64,000 nt of DNA, from the NCBI GenBank assembly GCA_026120185.1, contig JANUWF010002066.1:1-64000 (forward strand), given 5' to 3'. A model generated the notes under the pieces. It was not told the DNA's origin, did no database searches, and was given only the letters and a program-made list of their open reading frames with translations. The position numbers and the translations under genes were made by a program. The DNA is from Voacanga thouarsii. Taxonomy: Eukaryota > Streptophyta > Magnoliopsida > Gentianales > Apocynaceae. The stretch's first letter is position 1; each line of letters opens with the position of its first letter. Of this stretch, positions 11,972 to 24,065 are shown piece after piece.

Positions 11972-14900
11972 TGCAACACTCCACGACCTACATACCCCAA
12001 GAGGAGCAGGGATGTCACAAAGGACAAAGTGTCTTTATAACAAGGTAAATAAATAACTCACTTAGATAAAATCTCGAACAAAAATTTAAACATAATACAG
12101 CTCGAGTAAAACTTATACCGAGTTCTCAAAAACAAAGTTTGACAGAACATTATCTCAAGTCAAAACAACTAAAAATATAAAGTACAAGATCTTGATCTCT
12201 AGCTCTAACATTGTCGGTAGTGCTAATGACCTGAAAACATGCGCAAACAATGTGAGAAATAAATTTCCCAGAAAGTCATATGTGGGTGAGAGTGTTCATT
12301 TGAAATAGTTTTGTGATCTGCATTTTAAAATACCAAAAGCGCCTTACAATCAAAATTAACAGGTTTAAACACAAGAGTTGAGTTTTCAATTTTTATTCTC
12401 AATAAATAACTTTAATTCAAGGAAATCATCACTCAACAATAAAATAGACTATGAAACCTTGCATTGTAGCCCTAAGTCATGAAACCCAGCATCATGATCC
12501 GGTACTATAAAATCTTGCATCACAGTATAGTGGGTGATCGGTCCACAGGTGGGGATACTCCTCTATCTCCCAAACCCTTCTAACTTACCAATTGTCTATT
12601 CTGGAGAAATACAGTCCCACTTACAATTGATTATTAGCTCAAACTAGCCTAACTCCCTACCACTGTCGTCTAATCAGAAACAAGCTCACTTCCCGGAGGT
12701 GGCTACCTACCGAAAAGTGGGTTCACTCCTTCTTAGGCTAGTACTAGTAGTATACTCTTATTGAGTACTCAACATTTTTGCACCAAGACAACTCATTAGC
12801 ATCAAGTAGTAATCAAAGAGAAAATATCCAGCATGTCTTGAAAAATCTTGATTAAAACATTTGGTGCAAAAGTCAAATGAATTGTTTTGAAATCCTTTTA
12901 GTTTAAGAAATCAGTTCGTGAGTTGAAATAGAGTAAGAAAACTAGTCAAACTGAACATTTTAAAACAAAACCCGTGTTTCTAGTGTCAAAACGTAATACT
13001 TGACAATATTGCAATTGCTATATTTCACAAACAGTTTTAATGTAAGAACTTACCTTGGTATAGCAAATCAAGTTCTTAACCCCAATGAGTGAATTCTTGT
13101 CCTTGCCTTCCTTCCAAGTCTTAAAGTTATAAAAAAAAAAATTCACAACCTAATCCTAGTATTTTAGGAAATCATATTCATTATATAATTAATTACCTAT
13201 TCACATACAACCAACAAAGCTTCAAATAAATCATTATTCAAATATTACATTCCTATTGTCAATACTTATAATTATTACACCTAAATAAGGATACAAGTTA
13301 ATAATATGGAGTTTCTTTATAAATTCTTAAACTGAACACAATTTCCAACAAGTTATTCCTTTCATCCCAAGTATGTAATACATAGAAAAACACATTGGAT
13401 TAAGCTCAAATTTTACTAAGATAAACCTTAGCGCATTTAAAATAAGATTCAGGTGGTCCAACACAAGAATCTGGTTTAAAATAGGCTCAAAAAAATTATT
13501 TTCGCTACTATAGCATTCGGTCTATAACAGACCAGCGTTAAAGAAAAATTCGTAAATTTTAATTCCCACATCAAACAATTTTGAACTTTTACAGGTGGTA
13601 TCTACAAACATCAAATACGGTTTCTCTGTTTTGACCTTACTCAAATTCGGACTTTATCAAATGAGATAATAGCATCAATCTGACTATATAGCAGAAATAG
13701 GGTACTCTGTCCCTTCAAATTTTTCAAAAATTATTGGGCTTAAAACTAAGGTTTTTCTACATAATTAACTTCATTTACATGTCTAGGAACTGACATCAAA
13801 AGTTCTTATAATAATAATAATAATTTATATTTCTAATTTATTTGAACCAAATCAAGCCACAATCACATAATTTTCAAAAATTCCAGCAAGTATCAAGTTT
13901 ATCCTTTCTTTCAAGAAATCAGCCCCTTAGACTTGTTAACCTAAGAAATCACAAATACACAAATTAATGACATCAATTCTACCATCAAACACATCAAGAT
14001 TATCCAGGAACACATTAAAAAATTATCTTTTCCTTGGGAAAATATTCCAACTTTTGTAAAAATGGCTATTTAAAATAAAAAAGTATTTACTTTGGTATCA
14101 ATCCTTTGAAAGACACCCCTTTTACCAAGAGTTAAGTAGGTTTGACCTTAGACACACATCCTTAATTGTTCTTAGTTTAGAAAAATATATTACCAATTTA
14201 TTCAACAAAAGCCCTAATGTTGGTCTGTACTGACAGCACTAAGAAAAGTAATAAAGAGAAAGCTTTGAATCCTTACATCTTGTCACACCAACTCGATCAC
14301 TCTTAGGAAAGCTAAAAGCTATTTTTTGGCTTTCACTCCAAAATTTTTGCTTCAACTGTGTGGTTTGTACAGAATTTCCCATAAGCAATTGAAGCAAATA
14401 ATTTTAGCACAAAGGGGGAGGGATTTCGTGCTAGGGAGAGGGAGAGAGAATGTGATGGCTGCTAGGGTATTTAGGGTTCCCAAAAATCTGATTTAGCTAG
14501 GCTTTTATTAAAGAATTATATTAGGTTTAGAAATTTAAGGGAAAAAGAAGAATTTATGGAAAAATCCTTTTTGCTCTAGGTTTTAATTAATAAAGGCTTT
14601 TTTTTAGTTAATTTGTTACAATCCTAGGGGGTCTTAAGAAATTAATTTGGTCGGCCAAGAGGGGCAAAAGTGGCGGGACAAAGGAGAAAAAATAGGAACT
14701 AATATTCTCTAAGATTTTCCTAAGGATTAAAGGATTGGAAAACTAAAAATATCTTCAAGATATTTTCATAAGTATTCAAGAATTACGTTTTCCTTCCCTT
14801 TCTTCCCTCTTGTGGCGTCACTAAGGCTTCTAGAAGCCTAGAATTTCCCTCAAATATTCTTCTAGCTAAATTAAATATTTAAGTTAAGAAAATTCAAATT

Positions 14901-15236
14901 TTCTCCACATGAATAAATTAAAAGGAAAGTCTTGCCAATCGAATATTTAAATAATTCCTAGAATTTAATACATACACAAATAAATAAATTAATTATATTA
15001 TAAATATTTAATAAATATATTGTAAATATATATATATATATATATAGGTATACATAATAAATATGTAAATATATATTATCAAATATTGAATAGCTACCAA
15101 GTTATTTATTATTTTAATTAATGACTATGCAAATAATCCATCCACACCAAGCCAAGAATTACTATGCGAGAATGCTCATATTAAATGGACAATATATATT
15201 CTCCCATTTCTAGGGGCATTTAGGATGAGGGTCACA
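11972..15236 (-). repeat. 3' LTR of element 2
   Basis: It matches 20708-24019 throughout, including the AGGCTAG and GAGTAC blocks near 12740, the CTTACCTTGGTATAGCAAAT block near 13050 and the purine-rich block near 14420. On the minus strand it begins TGTGACCCTCATCC at 15236 and ends near 11972 in a degraded GTGTTGCA. It holds an AT microsatellite near 15025-15046. Confidence 0.9.
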
Positions 15237-15248
15237 TTCTCCCCTACT
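15237..15248 (-). promoter_or_regulatory. Polypurine tract, element 2
   Basis: On the minus strand AGTAGGGGAGAA immediately precedes the LTR start TGTGACCC, at the same position relative to the chromodomain as in element 1. Confidence 0.8.
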
Positions 15249-15299
15249 TAAGATAATTTTTGTCCCCGAAATTCCTACTATTCCATACCTCAAAGTATC

Positions 15300-18200
15300 T
15301 CTAGATATTTCCACCTTACCCATTCCTTGGTCTCCTATGTAGCATCTTGTGTACATGGTGATCCCAAAGGACCTTCACCATAGGAATGTACTTATTTCGG
15401 ATGGTCTTAATACTCCTATGTAAGATCTTTATTAGCTTCTTAACATAGCTCAAATCGGATTACGAAATCATTGGTTCCTCATTAAGTACATGTTCCAGGT
15501 CAAGACGGTATTTCTTCAGTTGTGATACTTAGAACATATCATGTATCCCTATTAAACCCTCCGATAAATCCAAATGATATGCTATTGGTCCAATCCTCAC
15601 AATAATCGAAAATAGACCCAAATGCCTCGGACTCAACTTCCCTCCTTTTAGGTGTTTCAGGATTCCCCTACTAGGAGTCAACTTCAGAAACGTCTGATCT
15701 CCTACTTGAAATTTCAATTCTCTCCTTCTATTATTTGCTTAACTCTTTTGGCAACTTTGCACTGCCTTTAATCTTTCTCTTATCACATTCACCTTAGCTA
15801 CCATTTCCTGTATGCACACTTCTTCCAGCCTTTAATCTGCTCATCTTCAGTCCTTTCCCAGTATAACAGTACCTAACATTTTCTTCCATACAAAACCACA
15901 TATGTTGACATTCCAATTGACTTTTGGCGACTATTGTTGTAGGCTAGTTCAGTATAGGGCACACTATCAATCCATTTATCACTAAAGTCTAAAACACATG
16001 CCATTAACATATCCTCTAGTATCTGAATAAACCTTTCAGATTGTTTGACTATTTGAGGATAAGCTATTGTGCTGAACTTTAACCTAGATCCTATGGATTC
16101 TTGGAATTTTCCCCAAAACCATGAAGTAAACCTCAAATCTCAATCTGACACAATACTTGAAGGTATTCCAAGCAATTTTACTATTTTTCGAACATAAATC
16201 TGAGTCAACTTGCCTAATAAGTCCCTCACATTTACTGGTATAAAGTGTGTTATCTCAATAAATCTTTCCACCACTACTCATATTGCATCCTTCTGTCCTT
16301 TTGTCATAGGGAGTCTCGTAACAAAATCCATCACTACTTTCTCTTATTTCCATTCGGGTACCGTTGCGTTGCAATCCAACTGACTTCTTGTACTCGGCCT
16401 TGACTTTCTAATAAGTTAGGCAAATGGAGATATACCTTACTATGTCCTTCTTCATTCATGGCCACCAAAAGTTTCTTTTCAAGTCTTAATATATTTTTAA
16501 TTCCCTGGGAAGAATTGTATATCTATACCTATGGGCTTCCTCTAATACCTTTTTTCTCAACCCTGCCTCCTCAAGCACACAAAGTATAACACTCCATTTT
16601 CATCTACCTGCAAGTTTTGTCCTCCTTTGCTCAACTCCTTTTTTTAGATTTTTTGAAACTCCGCATTATTTTATTGAGCCTTAATTATTTCCTATTTCAA
16701 ATCTATTATCAACCTTAGATTACTTGAACAAATTTTGTCTCCCTTTACTTCGTCTCTTGGACTAGCTCCTCCCCTACTGCTTTTATCTCACATACCCTCA
16801 TCCTAGCCATCTTCACTTTGTGACTCAAAGCATTAGCTACCATGTTGGCCTTTCTGAGGTGGTAATTGATTAGATATATGTACTCTTCTAAAAACTCTAT
16901 CCACTTTCATTGCCTAAGGTTGAGATCTTTTTGTGTAAAAATGCACTTTAGACTCTTATGATCAGTGAAGATTTTATATTCTACTCTATTTAAGTAATGT
17001 CTCTATTTCTATAGGGCGAATACTATGGCAGCTAATTCCAAATCATTTGTTGGGTAGTTAGCCTCATGCCGTTTCAACTTCTTGGATGCATATGCTACAA
17101 CCTTCCTTTCTTGCATCAACACCACTCCCAATCCCTCCTTAGATACATTGGTATAGAAAGCATAGGGTTTAATCTTCTCCAATAGGTTTAAAATAGGTGT
17201 TGTCATCAATCTTCTCTTGATTTTTTGGAAGCTCTTTTTGCACTTCTCATTCTAGATAAATGACACATCCTACCTCAAGAATCGAGTCATCGGGGAAGCC
17301 AACGTAGTAAACCCCTTGATGAAACGATGATAGTAACCTGCTAGCCCAAAGAAACTTCTAATCTCGATCACTGTTTTAGGTTATTTCCAATTTGAAATTG
17401 CCTCCACCTTGGCAGGGTCAATATTAATGCCATCCTTTAACACTATGTGTCCATGAAACAATACTAAATCTAGCCAAAACTCGCACTTGTTGAGCTTGGC
17501 ATACAACTTGTGCTCCCTCAACTTCTCTAATACCAGTCTTAAATGCTCTGCGTGTTCTTCTGAGCTTTCCGAATAGATTAATATGTCATCTATAAACACC
17601 ATGACAAACTTGTCCAGGTAAGATTAAAATACCCGATGCATTAAATCCATGAATACAGTTGATGTGTTCGTTACTCCGAACGACTCACTACAAATTCGTA
17701 GTGTCTGTATCTTGTGTTGAAAGCTATTTTTAGAATATCCCCTTCCTTGATCTGTACTTGGTAATACCCTTGCTGAAGATCCATCTTGGAATAGCAATAG
17801 GAACCTTGTAACTGATCAAACAATCCATCAATCAATAGCAACAGATACTTATTTTTTATTGTCAGATTGTTAAGCCCCTAGTAATCGACACATAATATTG
17901 ACGTCCCATCCTACTTCTTTACAAGTAATACCGAGACTCCCTATAGAGATATGCTTAGCCTTATGTACCCCTATTTCACTAACTCCTCCAACTGCTTCAT
18001 TGGTGCTATTTGGTAAGGAGTTCATGAAACTAGTTCAGCTCCCGATACCAAGTTAATAGTGAACTCAATTTCCCATGTCGGAGGAAGAGAAGTAAGTTCT
18101 GCAGGAAATACCTCAGGAAACTCTTTCATTATTTCTATGTTCTCTAAGGTGCATTGAACTTTCAGCTTGTTGATGAAACAAGTCAAGTAACCTATACAAC

Positions 18201-19789
18201 CTTTCTTAAGCAGCTTCCAAGCCTTCTTCCCGTTATCATCAACTTCAACTCTTTCATCCACTTTCTATTAAACTTGAACATGTTATAGCCTGGTCTAACA
18301 AATTGGACCATCTTGTTCTTACAATCTACTTAAGCCCCATACTTTGCTAAATAGTCCATCCCCAAAATTATATCATAATCTTCTATGGGTAATGTAATAA
18401 TGTATGTCTTTAAGTTTTCTTTTCCTACCTTTATATTACAGTCGTACACACATTTCCCTACTTCCACTGATTTCTCTAGTGGAGTGCTCACCATCAAAGT
18501 ATAGGGTTTTTCTAACTATCCCATTCCAAATGGCATGCACTATTCTGATTTATATATAAATGCATTGAACCAAGGTCTATTAAAATAGAAATAGAATAGC
18601 CTTAGATAATGAGCATACCTTCTACCACAGAAGCTCTGTCTCCAGCCTCTTCTCGGTTCAAGGCGAATAACTTCACCTTCACCTGGGACTTCTGTCCCCC
18701 ACTTCTCAGTGCTCCAATTGCTACTCCCTTATTCCTACTAGCGAGTAGGGCTACTAATTACCCAATTCTTAGTGGCCTCGGACAGGTATTCCTCAGGTAA
18801 AAGGTATCACCATAGTTATAGTACCTTTTCACATTCTCCTTTAACTAACTTTTTTTCTCCACATGGCCCTATTTTCCATAGAAATAGTAAGTCGGTAGGT
18901 TCAAAGTAGGTCCTGCTGGAAGGGTCCGAAATTATTTTTCTTAATTTTCAAACTGTTGTCCTGCTAGCCTCTTGTTAATTGGCTGACGATGAGCATGCCT
19001 CATTAGCTTCTGAGGTCTAAAGGCTATTCGATTCTTGTCTTCGTTCTCCGTGCAGGTGGCTGCATCAATAGCCGCGATGTAAGTCATTGGAGGAAAATGT
19101 GCCAGTGCCTGTCTCAACTCCTGTCTCAATCCCTTAATGAACTGTTAGGTCCTATTCTGCTCAGTATCTGTCAACCTCTTATAATACTTGGACTATTAAT
19201 TAAACATGGTTGCATATTGAGCTACTGTCATGCCTCCTTACCTCAGATTCTAGAACTCATCCTCCCACTTTTCTACTATCTATTGGGGAATATACTCAAC
19301 TCGAAAAACTTTCACAAAGTTGTCCCACATCCAATCCTGATCAGAGCTGCCCTAGTCCTCCTGGACATGTTACCAACAATCTCGTGCTAGACTTCTTAGC
19401 CTAAAGGCTGCAAATTCACCATACACATCTCTATATAGTTCAGGGTGAAGAAGATATCATCCATCTACTCTACCCATTGTTCTGCCTTCTGATCCTGCTT
19501 AGCCTCACCATGGAAAGTAGGTGGTTGAAACTTGAGAAAGAACTCCAGAGCTTTGTCCTCCCCCTTAGGCACCCTTTTTTAGGCCAAAGTTTGAAGAATT
19601 TTCATCATCTTAAGAAAAGCTTGCCCAATATTAACCTCGGTGAGTCCCTCAGTTACCACATCCTACTCCTATTCATAACCTCCTCCTACCTCAAGTGAGG
19701 AATACCGTGTAGGTTCGAACTTCGAAGTTGATGAAGCATTCTCCTGGGATGATTTTGCTAGGGGTCGTGGTTCTTTACCTAGGTGTCAT
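15300..19789 (-). pseudogene. Degenerate Ty3 gag-pol, element 2
   Basis: Fragments in several frames line up in order with element 1. Gag starts near 19789; a gag fragment at 18941-19129 contains ATCTENEDKNR; a protease remnant near 18540-18580 reads DLGSMHLYI in place of DPGSTHSYI; the linker to RT is at 18022-18261; RT with FIDDILIYS at 17381-17602; RNase H with [20 protein letters not shown] at 17009-17209; integrase C-terminal half at 15873-16136; its C-terminal region at 15529-15717; chromodomain remnant (IPMVKVLWDHH) near 15320-15450. Fragments fall in all three minus frames, so multiple indels have occurred. In the integrase, the block matching HPQTDGQSER in element 1 reads YPQIVKQSER. 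Confidence 0.9.
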
Positions 19790-20119
19790 CTTTAACCATA
19801 CGAGGTCACTTAGGGCATAAGTATGTATATATACATGTATAATCAAGTTATGCATATTCCAAAATTAGGAAAATCCAAACTCAACTTGTGCAAAGTAATA
19901 AATTTAGTAATTTTGAGAGTAAGCAGTCATTTTAAAGAAATAAATTCATTGTTGATCCAAACTGCATAGTTTTCACAAAAGGCAAAGAAGGCATGCTAAA
20001 CATCTTTGTTCTACACAATAAAAGTTCTTAAAATAGCACATAACAAAAGAAACCCTATTTATTAGCTAGAAATAAGAAGTAAGGTTTCTTTAGCTTCCTC
20101 ACTAAGTCAGCTCAACCAA

Positions 20120-20621
20120 CTCACTCACAAATTTTCTCTTTTAAATCCTCAAAATTGGGCTCATAAAGCCAGCTCTAAATATTCTTAAAAAAGTCTATCC
20201 TCTTTCCATCCACAAATCCTAAAGTCCAAGAATCATTAATGACTCGATCAGAACTCCCCACAGCCCTAATAGGCCTCCTAGAACTCTCTGCCTCAATAAG
20301 TCCTTCTCTCAGCCTTACTCACCTAACTCGCTTAAGACGTTAGGCCATGAACTCCACGTACTTACTCTAGGGTGCCTCAAATTTTACCTCCCTTGGGTCA
20401 TCACTATTTGGGGTCAAATCCTCTTCCTGCACAAGTGAAATAGGTTCCCTCTCGACTACTTCCTTCTCACTCTTCTGCTCATGTAACACTGATTTAGACT
20501 CAAGCTCCGAATTAGATGGTGGAGGGGGTATAGATAGTGGTGTTGCGTTGGGTCCACATAGGAAAAGCCAATCTCTAACAACTGCTATGAATCTTTTAGC
20601 CATCCTGTCTGCAAGTAACAA
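20120..20621 (-). pseudogene. Leader ORF upstream of gag, element 2
   Basis: Located between the primer site and gag, like the ORF at 346-872. It opens MAKRFIAVVRDW and contains SDDPREVKFEAP, matching SDDPGEIDYESPP of element 1. Past the stop at about 20367, another frame reads GFVDGKRIDFFKN, a stop, then SWLYEPN, matching GFASGDGVDFSKNSGGWLYE. It is broken but clearly homologous. Function unknown. Confidence 0.6.
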
Positions 20622-20693
20622 CTAGGTTAGTACATGATTGAAATGCTTAAATAAATATTTTAATCAAACATCTATATATTACCTATAACCTAG

Positions 20694-20705
20694 GCTCTAA
20701 TACCA
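20694..20705 (-). promoter_or_regulatory. Primer binding site, element 2
   Basis: On the minus strand TGGTATTAGAGC lies just inside the 5' LTR end. It matches the initiator-tRNA-Met site at 11 of 12 positions. Confidence 0.83.
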
Positions 20706-20707
20706 CT

Positions 20708-23700
20708 TGTAACACCCTGCTACGTGCGTATCCTAAGAGGGGCAGGGATGTCACCCTATCCAAAGGATAAGGAGTCTTTATAATAAGGTAAATAAATAAC
20801 TCACTCAAATAAAACCTTGGACAAAAATTTAAACGTAATATAATTCGAGTAAAACGTATACAAAGTTCTCAAAACAAAATTTGACATAACTAAAAATATT
20901 AATACAAGATCTTAATTTGTAGCCCCGACCTTGTCAGTAGTGCTCATAACTTGAAAACATGCACAAATAATGTGAGAAATAAATTTCTCAATAAGTCTTC
21001 TGTGTATAAGAGTGTTGTTTTGAAATAGTTCGCGATATGCATTTTCAAATACCAAAAGTGCAATTGTAATTATAATTAACAAGTTTAAATACAAGAGTGG
21101 TGTTTTCAATTTTCATTCTCAATAAATAACTTTATTTCAAAGAAATCAATCACTCAATAATAAAGTAGACTATGAAACTCTACATCATAGTCCTAATTCA
21201 TAATACCCTGCATCATGACCTGGAACTATGAAAACTTGCATTACAATACAATGGGTGATCGGCCCACGAGTGGGGATACTTCTCCTTCTCCCAAACCTTT
21301 TGAACTTACAGGTTGTCCATTTTAGAGAAATATAGTCCCAATTGGAACTGGTTGCTAAATTGGACTGGCTTGACTTCCTACCACTGTCGCCTAATCAAAA
21401 ATGAATTCACCTTTTAGAGATGGCCACCTACTGAAAAGCTGGTTCGCTCCTTTTCAGGCTAGTGCTAGTAGCTTACTCTATTGAGTACTAACGTTTTTGC
21501 ATCAAGGAAACTTATTAGCATCAAGTAGTAATCAAAAAGAAAATATCCAGCATAACTTGAAAATTTTTGATTAAATTATTTAGTGCAAAATTCAAGTGAA
21601 TTGTTTCAAAATCTATTTAGTTTAAGAAATCAGTGCGTGAGTTAAAATAGAGTAAGAAAACTAGCAATACTAAATATTTTAAAACAAAACTCATGTTTCC
21701 AATTATAAAACGTGACACTTGACAATATTTGAATTACTATATTTCAAAAACAGTTTTAATGCAAGAACTTACCTTGGTATAGCAAATTAATTTCTTATCC
21801 ACAATGAGTGAATTCTTGTCCTTGCCCTGTTTCCAAGTCTAAATGTCATAAAATAAATAAGTCATAACATATTCCTAGTATTTTAGGAAATCAGATTCCT
21901 TATATAATTTCCTAAGTCATACCACACGTAACCTGGTATTAGTTCATGTAGCCGACCCCAAGTTTCTTGGGACTAAGTCTTAGTGTGTTGTTGTATATTC
22001 CTTATATAATTAATTTCCTATTCACGTACAACCAACAAGGCTTCAAATAAATCATTATTCAAATATTTACTATATCCCTAGTGTCAATACTTATAATTAT
22101 TACACCTAAAGAAGGATACAAATTAATAATAGGGAGTTTCCTTAGAAATTCTTAAGTTGAACACAATTTCTAACAAGTTATCTCTTCCTTCCCAAGTATA
22201 TAATATATAGAAAAATACCTTGGATTAACCTCAAATTTTACAAAGATAAACCTCAATGTATTTAAAACAAGATTTAGGTATTCCTACACAGAAATTAGAT
22301 TTAAAATAGACTCAAAAAGATTATTTTTACTATTATAGCATTCTACCAAGAACAGACCAGTGTTAAAAAAAATTCGTAACTTTTAATTCCTGTATCAGAA
22401 AATTATTAAATGTTACAAGTAGTATCTAAACACATAAAGCTACATTTTTTTTTTTTTTGTTTTAACATTTCTCAAATTCAGACCCTATCATACTAAAATA
22501 ATGGCATCAATCTGATTGTACAATAGAAATAGGGCACTCTGTCCTTTCAGGTATTTCAAAAATTACTGGGCTTAAAACCATAGCTTCCTTACATGTCTAG
22601 GAACTAACATCAAAAGGCCCTACAATAATAATTTATATTACTAATTTATTTGAACCAAATCAAGCTACCATCACATAATTTTCAGAAATTCCAACAAGCA
22701 TCAAGTTTATCCTTTCTTTCAAGAAAATTGCTCCTTAGACTTGTTAATCTAAGAAACCACAAATATATAATGAACCAAAATTAATGACAGCAATTTTAAC
22801 ATCAAACATATCAAGATAACCCAAGAACACGTAAGAAATTATCTTTTCCATAGGAAAAAAAATTCCATCTTTCGTAAAAATAGCTAATTAAGATAAAAAG
22901 TTATTTCCTTTGGTGTCAATCTTTTGAAAGATGCCTCATTTACCAAGAGTTAAGTAGGTTTGATCCTTAGACACACATCCTTAATTGTTCTTGGCTTAGA
23001 AAAACATATTACCAATTTATTCAACAAAAACCTTAATATAGGTCTATACCGAAGGTACTAAGAAAATTAATGAAGAGAACGTTTTAGATCCTTACCTTTT
23101 GTCACACTACCTCAATCACTCTTAGGAGGGGTAGAAAGTGTTTTCTAGCCCTTGCTTCTACCTAAATTTGCAAGCTTTCACTCCAATATTGTTGCTTCAA
23201 CCTTGTGGCTTGTGCAGAATTTCCCGTAAGCAATTGAAGCAATTAATTTTGGCACAAAGGGGGAGAGATTTCGTGCTAGGGAGCGGGAGATAGAGAGTGA
23301 TGACTGCTAGGGGGCTTCCAAAAATCTGATTTAGCTAGGCTTTTATCAAGGAATTATATTAGATTTAGGAATCTAAAGGAAAAAGAAAAATTTATGGAAA
23401 AATCCTTTTTGCTCTGGATTTTAATTAAATAAAGGCTTCCTTTAGTTAATTTGTTACAACCTTAGGAGGTCTTAGAAAATTAATTTGGTCGGCCAAGAGG
23501 AGCACAAGTGGCGTCACAAAGGAGAGAAAATATGAACTAATATTCTCCAAGATTTTCCTAAGCACTAAAGGTTTGGAAAACTAAAAATCCCTTCAAGATA
23601 TTTTCCTAAATATTCAAGAATTAGGTTTTCCTTCCCTTTCCTCCCTCTTCTGGCATCAGTAAAGCTTCTAGAAGCCTAGAATTTTCCTCAAATATTCTTC

Positions 23701-24019
23701 TAGCTGAATTAAATTTCAGTTAAGAAAATTCAATTTTCCTCCACATAAATAAATTAAAAGGAAAGTCTTGCTAATCTAATATTTAAATAATTCTTAGAAT
23801 TTAATACATACACAAATAAATAAATTAACATATTATAAATATTTAACAAAAATATTATAAATATATATATAGGTATATATATTATAAATATGTAAATATA
23901 TATTATCAAATATTGAATAGCTACCAAGTTATTTATTATTTTAATTAATGACTATGCAAATAATCCGTCCACACCAAGCCAAGAATAACTATGCAAGAAT
24001 GCTCATGTTAAATGGACAA
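20708..24019 (-). repeat. 5' LTR of element 2, outer end missing
   Basis: The repeat partner of 11972-15236. At the inner end TGTAACACCC (the + strand view of the LTR terminus) starts at 20708. At the outer end, similarity stops at AAATGGACAA (24019), while the other LTR continues for about 50 bases to its TGTGACCC terminus. The block at about 21917-22000 is absent from the matching position of the other LTR, so it may be a small insertion or a deletion in the partner. Confidence 0.87.
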
Positions 24020-24020
24020 G

Positions 24021-24065
24021 TGTGGCAAATATAGGCATTGGGCTAAGGAATGCAATACCAATTAG
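24021..24065 (+). pseudogene. Possible gag zinc-knuckle scrap of another retroelement
   Basis: Directly after the truncated LTR end the + strand reads CGKYRHWAKECNTN, then a stop. C-x4-H-x4-C spacing fits the second half of a retroviral CCHC knuckle; the first Cys would fall inside the LTR sequence. It may mark the retroelement that element 2 landed in. The match is short and could be chance. Confidence 0.35.

Larger units (their letters stand above)
11972..24019 (-). mobile_element. Older Ty3 chromovirus (Tekay/Del-like), element 2
   Basis: A minus-strand relative of element 1. Its 3' LTR lies at 11972-15236, polypurine tract at 15237-15248, chromodomain-to-gag remnants at 15300-19789, leader ORF at 20120-20621, primer site at 20694-20705 and 5' LTR at 20708-24019. 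Many frameshifts, stops and substitutions separate its fragments, so it is clearly older than element 1. The outer end of its 5' LTR lacks about the last 50 bp, which the 3' LTR has (up to GGTCACA at 15236). No target duplication can be shown. Confidence 0.9.

Noticed and set aside
11704..12027. 107-residue ORF on the minus strand
   Set aside because: It straddles the inner flank and the edge of an LTR of element 2, shows no known motif and is most likely chance.
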